Below, piece by piece: positions 1 through 8,679 of a stretch of 64,000 bases of DNA (its first letter is position 1; every line of letters starts with the position of its first letter). The notes beneath the pieces are model-generated. The model worked only from the letters and a program-made list of their open reading frames with translations, was not told the origin of the DNA and did no database searches. This DNA comes from Desulfosoma caldarium (GTDB taxonomy: Bacteria > Desulfobacterota > Syntrophobacteria > Syntrophobacterales > DSM-9756): contig NZ_RJVA01000009.1 of assembly GCF_003751385.1 (NCBI RefSeq), positions 124,001 to 188,000 on the forward strand. The letters run 5' to 3'. Both the position numbers and the translations under genes were made by a program.

Positions 1-454
1 GCACCAGGTGATACACCGCCACGGTCAAGTTGACCGCCACGACCATGAGAAACACGCGAGGATCCAGGGACAGACTCCTGAGAAGCCAGGCCAGACTGCC
101 AAAAATGTTGGCCATGAGAAAATTGGCAAAGGGGCCGGCCGCTCGAGTCAGCACAAGGTAAAGGTCGGGATACTTGAATTTGGTTGTATCCACGCCGATC
201 CTCTTGGACCACCCCATGCCTGTGGCTAAAAAGGACAGCGTGCCCAGCACATCCAAGTGCAGAAATGCGTTGAAGTGCAGACGGTCCTTGGCTCCAGGCC
301 GCTTGTCGCCAAGAAGCGTTGCCGCAAACGCCTGTCCTTCCGCGTTGACCAACACGGCCACCAAAACGGCCACACAAAAGGAGACCGCATCGTCCACAGC
401 CAAATGGGCAGGGTGCAGCACATAGGGAATAGGAAAAAGCGGGCGCGCTTCCAT
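1..454 (-). CDS. M50/site-2-protease-like membrane protein lacking the HExxH zinc motif (partial)
   Basis: The gene reads leftward from an ATG at 454 and runs off the window edge, so about 151 codons of the N-terminal part are visible. The start follows a good AGGAGGTG ribosome site. The chain is hydrophobic with several likely membrane segments. It keeps hallmarks of the YwhC/S2P family: an LGD turn, a basic loop, then HLDVLGT (family HIDPLGT, which supplies the aspartate metal ligand) and a GPFANFLMA segment (family GPLSNLLLA). Where active members have HExxH, this protein reads NAEGQ, so both histidines and the catalytic glutamate are missing. I infer a non-catalytic pseudo-protease or a structural homologue. 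The C-terminal half is outside the window and could change this view. Confidence 0.6.
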   Translation of the reverse strand, partial: MEARPLFPIPYVLHPAHLAVDDAVSFCVAVLVAVLVNAEGQAFAATLLGDKRPGAKDRLHFNAFLHLDVLGTLSFLATGMGWSKRIGVDTTKFKYPDLYLVLTRAAGPFANFLMANIFGSLAWLLRSLSLDPRVFLMVVAVNLTVAVYHLV

Positions 455-624
455 GGGACCTTTTCACCTCCTGTGGGGCTCTCAAACAGGAAGGCAGGAA
501 GCCCGCTTCCTGCCTTCCTTCCGGCCACGGGGCATAGCCCACGGCCTTCAACATTGACCTTGTTCAACAACGGTTCACGGAAGAACGCCTCGTGCGGGTG
601 CCGTGCGAGGCGTTTTCGGCCCAA

Positions 625-1908
625 CTATCTTGTCTCGCCGACGGCCGTGGGCCGTTTCGTGAGCCGGCACACAATCACGGCGATGATCAAGACAATACCG
701 GAGAGATAAAAGGCCCAGTTCAGGCTTCCCGTAACGTCCTTGATGGTCCCACCGAGGCGAGCCATGAAGAACCCGAGACCCCAGCCGAGGAACACCAAGC
801 CGTAGTTGAACCCAAGGTTCTTGGGACCATAGAAGTCCGCCGTGAAGGAGGGCATCAAGGCAAGCCCGCCGCCGTATTGCCAGTACGCAATGCCTACGGC
901 AAGAAACAGGAAGAACAGGTTCCTTGAAGCGATGATGGCCGGAAGCGCAAAGAGGCACAGGGCGGACACCAAGCAGTTGAGCGTGTAAGCATTGGCCCGG
1001 CCGATTTTATCCGAATACAACCCGGTGCCCACACGTCCCAAGGCGTTCACAAGCCCACCGTAGGAAGCCAGAATCCACGCGTTGGCCGCAAAGAACGGAT
1101 TGCCCTTGGCCGCTTCGGCAAGAATCTTGGCCGCATTGGCGATGATCAGCAGACCCGACTGCGTCGTGCCGATGAACATGAAGACCAATGCATAGAATTG
1201 CCACGTCTTCACCATGTCGCCGGCCACCCAATCCACTTTGGTGATGCTGGGGGTCGGGCCCGCCTTGACCGGAGGTGCCGGAGGCACATAACCTTCCGGT
1301 GGCCATGCCAGCAATTGCCCCGCAATAATGGTCACCGCCGCAAACAGTATCCCCAAGAAGTAAAAGCTGTAGGACAACCCACCCGACTTGATCAGATAAG
1401 CCGCCAGGGGCGACACGTACAAAGCCGCGCCGCCGTAGCCACCCACCACAAGGCCCGCGACGAGACCCCGCTTATGCGGGCCGAACCACTTGAGGGCCGC
1501 CGGGGTCGGGGCAGCATACCCAATGCCCATGCCAATACCCCCTAGGACCCCGAAACCGAGAATGAGACCGGTGTAGCTCTTCATGAACCCGGACAGAAGA
1601 CAACCGGCCGCAAGGAACAAACCACCCGTCGTGGCACCCACTTTGGGGCCGAATCTATCTTGAATGCGCCCGCCGGGAATCATCAACAGCGCAAAAATAA
1701 TGACGCACAGAGAAAAAGGCACGGAGGCCTGGGCGTTGTTCAAATAGGTCCAGCCCTCGTTAAGGCCGGTCATCGCCTGCCCGACCATTTTCTCGTTGAT
1801 CAGTTCTTTTGCCCAAACACTCCAGGCATACAGAATACCCAAGCACAAGTTGATGGCGGTTCCCGCAAACGTGACCACCCACGCTCTTCCTGGAACTTTA
1901 TCCGCCAT
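625..1908 (-). CDS. OFA-family MFS transporter (oxalate/formate antiporter-like)
   Basis: This 427-residue protein has about 12 hydrophobic segments and the features of the oxalate/formate antiporter (OFA) branch of the major facilitator superfamily. These include an N-terminal GILYAWSVW helix, PGGRIQDRFGPK in loop 2-3, and a GxxxGxGxGxG-rich fourth helix. OFA proteins exchange or import small mono- and dicarboxylates such as oxalate, formate, lactate or pyruvate across the inner membrane. I chose the ATG at 1908 because it follows AGGAGGGAG; a longer frame starting at 1989 adds a basic stretch without transporter character. The gene is divergent from the 5-oxoprolinase operon. The substrate cannot be told from sequence alone. 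Confidence 0.85.
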   Translation of the reverse strand: MADKVPGRAWVVTFAGTAINLCLGILYAWSVWAKELINEKMVGQAMTGLNEGWTYLNNAQASVPFSLCVIIFALLMIPGGRIQDRFGPKVGATTGGLFLAAGCLLSGFMKSYTGLILGFGVLGGIGMGIGYAAPTPAALKWFGPHKRGLVAGLVVGGYGGAALYVSPLAAYLIKSGGLSYSFYFLGILFAAVTIIAGQLLAWPPEGYVPPAPPVKAGPTPSITKVDWVAGDMVKTWQFYALVFMFIGTTQSGLLIIANAAKILAEAAKGNPFFAANAWILASYGGLVNALGRVGTGLYSDKIGRANAYTLNCLVSALCLFALPAIIASRNLFFLFLAVGIAYWQYGGGLALMPSFTADFYGPKNLGFNYGLVFLGWGLGFFMARLGGTIKDVTGSLNWAFYLSGIVLIIAVIVCRLTKRPTAVGETR

Positions 1909-2584
1909 TTTGCTCCCTCCTTCCCTTTCGCATAGGGAGTTCACTCCTGAGACCTTTTCGGCCTTCCTTGACCGTTTCCTTCGACTCACCGGTCGTCAAA
2001 GAAACCGGTCCTCGACAAAAAGCTTCTGAATGGAAAGAGAACTGAGCGTTCGTGAGGATATGACAGGGAAAGGAGCACCAAAGGGCATGTGTGCGCTGTT
2101 CCATGGGAATGAGGCCAGGAGACGTTCCGTCAGGGAATTCCCATTGTCGTCATGGGCTTTGCCGTCGCCGCATTCTTGACTGCCTCGAAGTTCGCCGACC
2201 GTGCATTGTCGCACAACGAAGTAAGATGATTTTGAAAACAGCGAAAAATGATGAACCCTCGTTGTCACCGACTCGTGAGGGTTCCCATGCCGGCAAGCTT
2301 CTCACCTCCCTTCTTCGATGACAACATGGTTCGCCCTGCTCAAAGCATGGGAGGAATCCACTGGCAACCTCACCGAACCGCTTAGTCACGTTAGAGGCGC
2401 GCAGGAGAAAGGTGCGGAACGTTACACCGCGTGAATATGGCATGCATGAAGAGCGCAGGACTTTTCGCAGAAAGTTTATCCCAAAGAGCTTGAGGCAAGT
2501 CAAGCCGAAAAAGATCAGGATGTGCACTCCCGGGGGCCACCCATTTTAGCTCTGGATATCGAATCTCATTTATGCCAAATAACC
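1909..2584. other. Long intergenic region without a convincing gene
   Basis: About 680 bases separate the MFS start from the leader of the 5-oxoprolinase operon. Short open frames exist on both strands (for example a minus frame at 2150-2527), but none has a ribosome site plus recognisable protein character, and they look like random frames in GC-rich DNA. The region holds a possible minus-strand sigma-70 promoter at 2475-2503. I see no tRNA, repeat or mobile element. Confidence 0.5.
2475..2503 (-). promoter_or_regulatory. Candidate sigma-70 promoter toward the MFS gene
   Basis: On the minus strand TTGACT (2503-2498) is followed after 17 bases by GATAAA (2480-2475). Spacing and hexamers are close to consensus. 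It would give a leader of more than 500 nt before the MFS start at 1908, which is long, so it may instead make a separate transcript or be fortuitous. Confidence 0.3.
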
Positions 2585-2653
2585 ACGATGAGCGGCGGCA
2601 GGGGAACCCCCGCGAAGAAAAAACCTCGGGGATGAAACATTCGAGCCCATCGT
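2585..2653 (+). promoter_or_regulatory. Candidate structured leader RNA (three-way junction) before pxpB
   Basis: The closing stem is ACGATG (2585-2590) with CATCGT (2648-2653). Inside lie one hairpin with GCGG (2592-2595) against CCGC (2610-2613), containing GGGG/CCCC, and a second hairpin CTCG (2625-2628) with CGAG (2642-2645). An A-rich linker joins them. The element ends about 45 nt before the pxpB start. It does not match any riboswitch consensus that I can name with confidence; the resemblance to c-di-AMP (ydaO) elements is partial and the diagnostic 3' core is absent. The function is unknown. Confidence 0.35.
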
Positions 2654-2699
2654 CTCAGAGCCTCAAGGCATGTGGGGTCTTGTTCAAGGGGGATGCACC

Positions 2700-3383
2700 G
2701 TGAGCCTTTTTCCTCGATTTCGCCATTGTGGGGAGACAGCCCTTTCGGTGGAGCTCGGCGAAGGCATCGACATGGACGTCAATCGGCGCGTCCATGCACT
2801 GCATGGAGCCTTAAAACGTAGGCCGCTGGCCGGAATCCTTTCCATGAACCCCACGTATCGTTCTCTTTTCATTCACTACGATCCGGCCTTATGCTCCTTT
2901 GAGCGCCTCATGCTCACGGTCCAAGAGCTCCTGGAAGAGGGCGGGGATGCCGGCAACGATTTGGCGTCGTGCGTGGACATTCCCGTCTGCTATGGTGGGG
3001 AATTGGGACCGGACCTGCCCGACGTGGCCGCTTTTCATGGACTGACCGAGGACGAGGTGGTGCGGCGCCACACGGCGGCCACCTATCATGTCTACATGAT
3101 TGGGTTCACTCCGGGCTTTCCCTATCTGGGAGGTCTGGATGGCCGTATTGCCACACCCCGCAAGAAGACACCTCGGCCCAAGGTCCCCGCGGGTAGTGTG
3201 GGTATTGCGGAAAAGCAAACGGGTATCTACCCTATCGAAAGCCCCGGTGGATGGCAGATTATCGGCCGAACGCCGCTCAAGCTCTTTGACGTTCATCGAG
3301 ACCCGCCTTTTTTGGTGGAGGCGGGCATGCAGGTGCGCTTTTACGCCATCTCTCGAGAAGAGTATGAAGACCTTGCATATTGA
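2700..3383 (+). CDS. pxpB: 5-oxoprolinase subunit PxpB (KipI-like)
   Basis: The 227-residue protein is the PxpB subunit of the ATP-dependent 5-oxoprolinase PxpABC, which opens 5-oxoproline (pyroglutamate) to L-glutamate in the cytoplasm. It carries the typical GFTPGFPYLGGLD segment and the PAGSVGIA...PGGWQIIGRTP run of the KipI/PxpB fold. I prefer the GTG at 2700, with AAGGGGG about seven bases upstream; an in-frame ATG at 2670 would add ten residues. The end overlaps pxpC by 20 bases, and pxpA follows, so the three subunits are translationally coupled. In Bacillus, homologues KipI and KipA were first described as sporulation-kinase regulators, but the complete BCA set here indicates the enzyme. 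Confidence 0.9.
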   Translation: MSLFPRFRHCGETALSVELGEGIDMDVNRRVHALHGALKRRPLAGILSMNPTYRSLFIHYDPALCSFERLMLTVQELLEEGGDAGNDLASCVDIPVCYGGELGPDLPDVAAFHGLTEDEVVRRHTAATYHVYMIGFTPGFPYLGGLDGRIATPRKKTPRPKVPAGSVGIAEKQTGIYPIESPGGWQIIGRTPLKLFDVHRDPPFLVEAGMQVRFYAISREEYEDLAY

Positions 3384-4323
3384 GGAAGCCGGCCTCCTCA
3401 CCACCGTGCAAGATGGGGGTCGCTACGGCTACCAGGACAAGGGGGTTCCTGTATCCGGAGCCATGGACACCGCGGCCCTTAAGCTGGGCAATGCGCTCTT
3501 GGGCAACCCCCCCGATGCGGCGGCTCTGGAAATTTCCATGGGGGGATTTCGAGCGCGGTTTCTTGCTCACGCCTCCTTTGCCGTCACGGGCTTCGATCCT
3601 CAGGCTTATCTCAATGACCACCCCGTGCCTTCCTGGACCGCGTGGGCAGCCGAACCCGGGGATGTGCTCGAGCTGAGAGCCGGCAGTTCAGGCATCTGGC
3701 ATTACGTGTGCCTTGCCGGAGGTCTGGACGTGCCTTTGGTGCTGGGAAGCCGGTCCACGTATCTACGCGGGCGTTTTGGAGGCTTAGATGGTCGAGCCTT
3801 GCGCCGAGGCGATGTCTTGGCGACGGGTTCACGGCAGCGCGTGGCTCCAAAGCGCCTTCCCGAAGCTCTGCGACCTCCATACCGTGACCATCCCACCATC
3901 CGCGTGATTCTGGGCCCTCAAGAAGATGCGTTTGTTCCGGAATCCATCCATGCCTTTCTGTCGGCGCCCTATCACGTGACCCCGCGCAGTGATCGCATGG
4001 GCATGATGCTGGACGGGCCTCGACTCAGGCATCGACGTTCCGCGGACATCATCTCCGAAGGGCTGGCCTTCGGAGCGATTCAGGTGCCCGGCCAAGGACT
4101 ACCTTTCGTCCTTTTGGCGGATCGGCCCACCACAGGGGGCTATGCCAAAATCGCCACCGTCTTTTCCCTGGACCTGCCGCTTCTGGTGCAAACGGCGCCG
4201 GGCCGATTGGTGCGATTTCAGAGCCTTAGCCTCTTGGAAGCTCGAGAACTTTATCTGAAGCACCTCTTTGCTTTTCGGCGTTTTTTGGAACGCCATGAAC
4301 GAGGGGGGGACGCGTATTCATGA
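3364..4323 (+). CDS. pxpC: 5-oxoprolinase subunit PxpC (KipA / biotin-dependent carboxyltransferase family)
   Basis: This 319-residue protein is the PxpC partner of PxpB. It opens with the family signature of a TTVQDGGRYGYQDKGVP stretch and SGAMDTAALKLGNALLGN, and later has the SDRMGMMLDGP motif followed by GAIQVPGQGLPFVLLADRP. The start ATG lies inside the end of pxpB (20-base overlap), and its stop overlaps the pxpA start as ATGA. KipA-type domains are also found fused to biotin-dependent urea carboxylases, hence database names of that kind. Here the neighbours fix the role as a 5-oxoprolinase subunit. Confidence 0.9.
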   Translation: MKTLHIEEAGLLTTVQDGGRYGYQDKGVPVSGAMDTAALKLGNALLGNPPDAAALEISMGGFRARFLAHASFAVTGFDPQAYLNDHPVPSWTAWAAEPGDVLELRAGSSGIWHYVCLAGGLDVPLVLGSRSTYLRGRFGGLDGRALRRGDVLATGSRQRVAPKRLPEALRPPYRDHPTIRVILGPQEDAFVPESIHAFLSAPYHVTPRSDRMGMMLDGPRLRHRRSADIISEGLAFGAIQVPGQGLPFVLLADRPTTGGYAKIATVFSLDLPLLVQTAPGRLVRFQSLSLLEARELYLKHLFAFRRFLERHERGGDAYS

Positions 4324-5087
4324 GGATCGACATCAATTGCGACATGGGCGAGGGTTTTGGTTCCTACACCTTAGGTGATGATGCAGCGGTCATTCGTTCC
4401 ATCACCTCGGCCAACATCGCTTGCGGCTATCATGCCGGAGACCCCTTGGTTATGGGATCCACCATTCGGCTCGCCATGGACCATGGGGTTGCGGTGGGGG
4501 CCCACCCCGGTTTTCCCGACCTCATGGGTTTCGGGCGCCGTGCTCTGGAAACCTATCCCGGAGAAGTGAAGCATTATGTGCTCTACCAATTGGGAGCCCT
4601 TTGGGGGGTAGCTCGAGCTCACGGAGCGACGGTGCAGCACGTGAAGCTCCACGGGGCCCTGTACAACATGGCCGCATTCAATGAGCGGCTGGCGCGGGAG
4701 GTCTGCGAGGCCGTCACGGCTTTTGATCCTCGGCTGATCTTGGTCACACAGCCCGAAAGCGTGCTGGCTCGAATGGCCGCACAGGAAGGCCTTGTGGTGG
4801 CTCGGGAATTCTTTCCGGACCGTGCCTACACGGATTCCGGGGCTTTGGCACCTCGTTCCATGCCCGGGGCCGTTCTTCATGACCCTCAGGAGGTGCGCGA
4901 GCGGGTGCTGCGACTGGTTCGAGAAAAGAAAGTTCGCACCATCACCGGCCAGGAACTTACCATGGAAGCGGACACGCTATGTGTTCACGGCGATACCCCG
5001 GGCGCGTGGCAGTTGGCGGCGACCATTCGACAGGCTTTGGAAGGTGCCGGCATCGAGGTGGTTCCGATGCACCGGTTTGTGGGCTGA
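4320..5087 (+). CDS. pxpA: 5-oxoprolinase subunit PxpA (LamB/YcsF family)
   Basis: The 255-residue protein belongs to the LamB/YcsF family with a deacetylase-like TIM-barrel fold and is close to the usual length (about 250). It starts with the diagnostic DINCDMGEGFG motif and has SANIACGYHAGDP, GAHPGFPDLMGFGRR, the KLHGALYN core and a C-terminal CVHGDTPGA. PxpA, PxpB and PxpC together hydrolyse 5-oxoproline to glutamate with ATP. The gene overlaps pxpC by four bases. A 156-base gap with no strong terminator separates it from the TRAP transporter genes, so co-transcription is possible. Confidence 0.93.
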   Translation: MRIDINCDMGEGFGSYTLGDDAAVIRSITSANIACGYHAGDPLVMGSTIRLAMDHGVAVGAHPGFPDLMGFGRRALETYPGEVKHYVLYQLGALWGVARAHGATVQHVKLHGALYNMAAFNERLAREVCEAVTAFDPRLILVTQPESVLARMAAQEGLVVAREFFPDRAYTDSGALAPRSMPGAVLHDPQEVRERVLRLVREKKVRTITGQELTMEADTLCVHGDTPGAWQLAATIRQALEGAGIEVVPMHRFVG

Positions 5088-5243
5088 AAGCTCAAAGGAG
5101 CGGATCTGAAGACGGACCATCCTCGACACGGTGGCGAACCTTTTTCTTGCCCTTGCCCATGGGCCTGTGCGAAAGGCGAGGTGGGTAGGTGCATGCCTGA
5201 GGGCCCACGAAGTGCAGCAAACATGACAGGAGGAGGGAAAAGC

Positions 5244-6233
5244 ATGGCTCGAAAAGTGTGGATTCCGGTTTTCATTTTGGGTTTGCTTGTGTGCGGTTCT
5301 GCAGGGGCCGCCGACGTGGTCAAAATGAACTTAAACGCCATTTACCCGGCCACCAATTTTCATTCTCAGGGCGCTGAAGAATTCGCCAAACGCGTCAAAG
5401 AATACACCGGAGGAACCGTTGAGATTGCGGTGCATCCGGGAGGCGCCCTGGGATTTAAGGGCCCGGAACTGCTGAAAGCAGTGAAGGACGGCACGGTGCC
5501 CATGTCGGACATTCTCATGGGGGTGGTTCAGGGCAGTGAAAAAACTTTCGGCATCAGTTCTCTGCCCCGTATGGTCACGTCCTACGACGAGGCCTTCAAG
5601 CTGTACCAGAGCTGCAAGGATCTCTACGATAAGGCGGCAGCCAAGTGGAATCAAAAAATTCTTTACGTCGCGCCGTGGCCGCCCAGCGGTCTTTTCACCA
5701 CCAAGGAAATCAAAACGGCCGCCGACATCAAAGGGCTGAAGACGAGGACTTACGACAAAAACGGCGCCGACTTTCTCGCCAACCTGGGCGGCAGCCCCGT
5801 GTCCCTTCCCTGGGGTGAAGTCTACGCGGCTTTGCGCACGGGCATGATCGATTCCGTGCTCACTTCCGCCGTTTCCGGACGAGACGCCAAGCTTTGGGAG
5901 GTTTTGAAATACTTCAAGAAAATCGACTACGCCTACCCGCTCAACATGGTCGTCATCAATCTGGACTACTGGAAGGCGCTCACGGCTGACCAAAAAGCGG
6001 CCATGGAAAAAGCGGCCATTGAGGTACAGGAAATGCAGTGGAAAAAATCTGCCGCCGACAACGCAGAATCTCTGAAAGCCATAGAAGAAAACGGCATCGC
6101 GATTTCTGAGACGGACGCCGCTTTGGCCGCGGAATTGGATGCCGCCGCAGATGCCATCATCAAGGATTTCGTGGCGAGTGCCGGAGCGGATGTGGCCGCC
6201 GTGGTGGAAGGCTATCGGAAAAGTCAAAAGTAG
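5244..6233 (+). CDS. dctP: TRAP transporter solute-binding protein (DctP family)
   Basis: The 329-residue protein begins with a clear signal peptide (MARK, a hydrophobic stretch, then AGAADVV), giving a periplasmic product. It shows DctP features: GTVEIAVHPGGALG, the helix after GLKTRTYDKNGADF with the conserved arginine that usually contacts the ligand carboxylate, and SLPWGEVYAALRTGMIDS. The start at 5244 was chosen for AGGAGGAGGG upstream; an in-frame start at 5181 would bury the signal peptide. It works with DctQ and DctM downstream. Position directly after 5-oxoprolinase genes suggests 5-oxoproline or a related carboxylate as ligand, but this is inference. Confidence 0.9.
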   Translation: MARKVWIPVFILGLLVCGSAGAADVVKMNLNAIYPATNFHSQGAEEFAKRVKEYTGGTVEIAVHPGGALGFKGPELLKAVKDGTVPMSDILMGVVQGSEKTFGISSLPRMVTSYDEAFKLYQSCKDLYDKAAAKWNQKILYVAPWPPSGLFTTKEIKTAADIKGLKTRTYDKNGADFLANLGGSPVSLPWGEVYAALRTGMIDSVLTSAVSGRDAKLWEVLKYFKKIDYAYPLNMVVINLDYWKALTADQKAAMEKAAIEVQEMQWKKSAADNAESLKAIEENGIAISETDAALAAELDAAADAIIKDFVASAGADVAAVVEGYRKSQK

Positions 6234-6246
6234 AACATGTTGTGCG

Positions 6247-6367
6247 GCCGACGTGCGATGCGTGCGGGGAATCGCACGTCGGCGAGCACGCGGGGCTGTG
6301 CGCTCTGCCACACAGTTTGTCTAATCAAGCCCATGGGGCTTGACGGAGCAGGAGCGCCGCACGGCGC
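6247..6367 (+). promoter_or_regulatory. Three consecutive hairpins between dctP and dctQ
   Basis: Perfect inverted repeats lie in the 268-base gap after dctP. GCCGACGTGCGAT (6247-6259) pairs with 6271-6283, a 13-bp stem with an 11-nt loop. TCAAGCCC (6325-6332) pairs with 6336-6343. GCGCC (6354-6358) pairs with 6363-6367. None is followed by a T tract, so they are not typical intrinsic terminators. Such structures commonly stabilise the upstream binding-protein message or attenuate the membrane-subunit genes. Confidence 0.55.
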
Positions 6368-6501
6368 GATCCCCTGTCGCGGCTGGTACCGCTCCCACCA
6401 CGCGTCTCAAGCTCGGACGACTTGATCAAGGATGGCGCCATGGGCGTTGCGTGGCAGTGGCTACAGACCCTTGAACTTCTCTTGCAACGAGACGGCACGG
6501 T

Positions 6502-7005
6502 ATGGAAAAAATTTTTCGATGGTCCAAAAAAGTTTCTGACTGGGCGGCTCTCATTTCCTCAGCGGCCATGTTGTGCATTGTCCTTCTCATCCTTCTGGAA
6601 GTGTTCGTGCGATCTTTTTTAAACACCTCCACCATGATCGCCGACGAATACAGCGCCTACATGTACGTGGTCCTGGTCTTCTTCGGCCTGGGCTACACGC
6701 TGGCCACCGACGGGCACATTCGCGTAAAAGTCATCTCATCTCGCCTCAACGAACGAGGCCAAGCCCTTTTGGATCTTTGCGCCACCGTGGTGGCTTTGGG
6801 GTTGGCAGGATTTGCCCTAAAGTTTTCCGTTGCTCTCGTCTGGGAGGCCTACAGCCTGCGCATGGTCTCCGAGACCCCTGCCCAAACCCCCATGTGGATT
6901 CCTCAAGTGGCCATCCCCTTGGGCCTTCTCCTCTTCATGGTACAACTCTTGGCCCACGGTCTCGCTGCTGCGTCGCGCTGGAAGGCATCGCGATTCCGTC
7001 CGTGA
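6502..7005 (+). CDS. dctQ: TRAP transporter small membrane subunit (DctQ)
   Basis: The 167-residue protein has four hydrophobic segments, as expected for the small TRAP subunit. It carries the family pattern LLEVFVRSFLNTS followed by ADEYSAYMYVVLVFFGLGYTL, then DGHIRV. DctQ connects the binding protein to the large DctM permease in the inner membrane. The gene follows three hairpins after dctP and is separated from dctM by 43 bases. The function is secure at family level; no substrate can be read from it. Confidence 0.88.
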   Translation: MEKIFRWSKKVSDWAALISSAAMLCIVLLILLEVFVRSFLNTSTMIADEYSAYMYVVLVFFGLGYTLATDGHIRVKVISSRLNERGQALLDLCATVVALGLAGFALKFSVALVWEAYSLRMVSETPAQTPMWIPQVAIPLGLLLFMVQLLAHGLAAASRWKASRFRP

Positions 7006-7048
7006 TGTTTCATGCCCTGCTTGACAGAAAGTCTGGAGAACCGAGCAC

Positions 7049-8383
7049 ATGATCGCAGATCCTTTTGTGCTTTCCATCACCGTTTTTTCCATTATGTTTC
7101 TGTTCTTGCTATCCGGCTTATGGATCGGATTTTCTTTGATGGCCGCCGGCGTCGCGGGCATGCTTCTCGCCGATCTGAACCTGCCACCCGGCTTTTCTGT
7201 TTGGACTAAGATCGGAAACCTCCTCGTCAATTCTATGTGGAACAGTGTCAATTCTTGGTCCCTTACGGCCCTGCCTCTTTTCGTATTCATGGGCGAACTG
7301 CTTCACCGAACCGCCGTTTCGGATAAATTGTTCAACGGTCTGGTGCCCTGGCTGAATCGCATTCCCGGCAAGCTTTTGCATATCAATGTCTTTGCGTGTT
7401 CCTTGTTTGCCGCGGTCTCGGGATCCAGTGCCGCCACCACGGCCACCGTCGGCAAAATCACGCTGGACGAACTTTCCAAGCGCGGCTACAGCGAATCCAT
7501 GGCTTTAGGATCCCTGGCCGGGGCCGGAACTTTGGGCTTCATGATTCCGCCCAGCCTCATCATGATCATCTACGGTATTCTGTCCGACACATCCATTGGG
7601 CAGCTTTTCATCGGCGGCATATTCCCCGGATTGCTCCTGGCCGGTGGTTACAGCTTCTACATTGCCTTGCGAGCCATCGTGACCCCGGACATTGTGCCCT
7701 CTCAGGAAGAATCCTTCACCTGGGCGCAACGCTTTCGATCCCTGCGGGATTTGGCGCCGGTCCTGTTCCTCATCGCCGTCGTCCTGGGCGGCATTTACCT
7801 GGGCTACACCACACCGACTGAAGCCGCGGCTATAGGCGTGCTGGGGGCTTTTGTTCTCGGTGTTCTTTTCCGCACCATGAGCTGGTCGATCTTTAAAGAC
7901 GCACTTTGGAGCGCCGTGCGCACATCCACCATGATCACTTTCATCATTGTGGGGGCCGCCTTCTTAAGCCAGGTGGTCGGCTTTTTGGGCATCACCACGA
8001 CGCTCAGCCGCTTTATTGCCGATTTGCATCTCTCCCCTTACATGCTCATTTTCATTTTAGGTCTTATGTACATCTTTCTCGGTATGCTTCTTGACGGCAT
8101 TTCCCTGGTGGTCATGACCCTGCCCATTGTTCTGCCCATGATCCTTCATGCGGGTTTTTCACCCTTGTGGTTCGGTATTTTCTTAGTTTTCATGGTAGAA
8201 CTGTCTCAAATCACGCCACCCGTTGGATTCAGCATCTTTGTGTTGCAGTCCATGAGCCACAAAGACGTGGGGTTCATTCTCAAGGCCACTTTCCCCTTTT
8301 TTGTGATCATGGTTGTCACGGTTGTTCTGGTCACGGTATTCCCTCAAATCGCCCTGTTTCTTCCACAGAAAATGATTGGATGA
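7049..8383 (+). CDS. dctM: TRAP transporter large permease subunit (DctM)
   Basis: The 444-residue polytopic protein is the sodium-coupled permease of the TRAP transporter. Typical DctM elements are LPLFVFMGELLHRT in the N-terminal third, ACSLFAAVSGSSAATTATVG (the conserved Gly/Ser-rich hairpin), LAGAGTLGFMIPPSLIMI with the GxxxPPS turn, and SQITPPVGFSIFVLQSM near the C-terminus. The start ATG at 7049 has GGAG upstream. It completes the dctP-dctQ-dctM set. After its stop a strong promoter precedes the fumarase genes. Confidence 0.92.
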   Translation: MIADPFVLSITVFSIMFLFLLSGLWIGFSLMAAGVAGMLLADLNLPPGFSVWTKIGNLLVNSMWNSVNSWSLTALPLFVFMGELLHRTAVSDKLFNGLVPWLNRIPGKLLHINVFACSLFAAVSGSSAATTATVGKITLDELSKRGYSESMALGSLAGAGTLGFMIPPSLIMIIYGILSDTSIGQLFIGGIFPGLLLAGGYSFYIALRAIVTPDIVPSQEESFTWAQRFRSLRDLAPVLFLIAVVLGGIYLGYTTPTEAAAIGVLGAFVLGVLFRTMSWSIFKDALWSAVRTSTMITFIIVGAAFLSQVVGFLGITTTLSRFIADLHLSPYMLIFILGLMYIFLGMLLDGISLVVMTLPIVLPMILHAGFSPLWFGIFLVFMVELSQITPPVGFSIFVLQSMSHKDVGFILKATFPFFVIMVVTVVLVTVFPQIALFLPQKMIG

Positions 8384-8412
8384 ATTTCATTCACTCCAGA
8401 GCGGAGAAACAA

Positions 8413-8441
8413 TTGACACCGTAACTGCTTTGGATTACAAG
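8413..8441 (+). promoter_or_regulatory. Strong sigma-70 promoter candidate for the fumarase-sdh operon
   Basis: TTGACA (8413-8418), a 17-base spacer and TACAAG (8436-8441) lie 240 bases before the fumarase start. The -35 is a perfect consensus and the -10 matches at four of six positions. I infer that it drives the two fumarase genes and sdhCDAB; the start site is unmapped. Confidence 0.5.
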
Positions 8442-8679
8442 CCCATGGGACGGTCAAGGATCTCCCGCGAGAGTTCACATCGGTGACGGTTGTGACAGCG
8501 CGTGCATAGCGAAAAATGTTTTTCTGGGAGACCTTCTTCCATGAACGATCCGTGCCGGCATCAGCCTGCGGAGGGCTTGCAAGAGCGTCCCGCTTCAGTA
8601 CGTTCCCTCCGAGTGGTCTTTGGGATCCTTCGTCAGAACCTCCAATTCAAGGCATTCCGCCCATTCCAAAGGAGCATCC

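Noticed and set aside
2150-2527. 125-codon minus-strand frame upstream of the MFS gene
   Set aside because: No ribosome site, no hydrophobic or motif pattern, and the candidate promoter lies within it; treated as non-coding.
2585-2670. Possible c-di-AMP (ydaO) riboswitch
   Set aside because: GGGGAACC and a GGGG-ATGAA stretch recall the consensus, but the conserved CCGAACCCG-CAGCT core is not present and the element is too short. Kept only as an unnamed structured leader.
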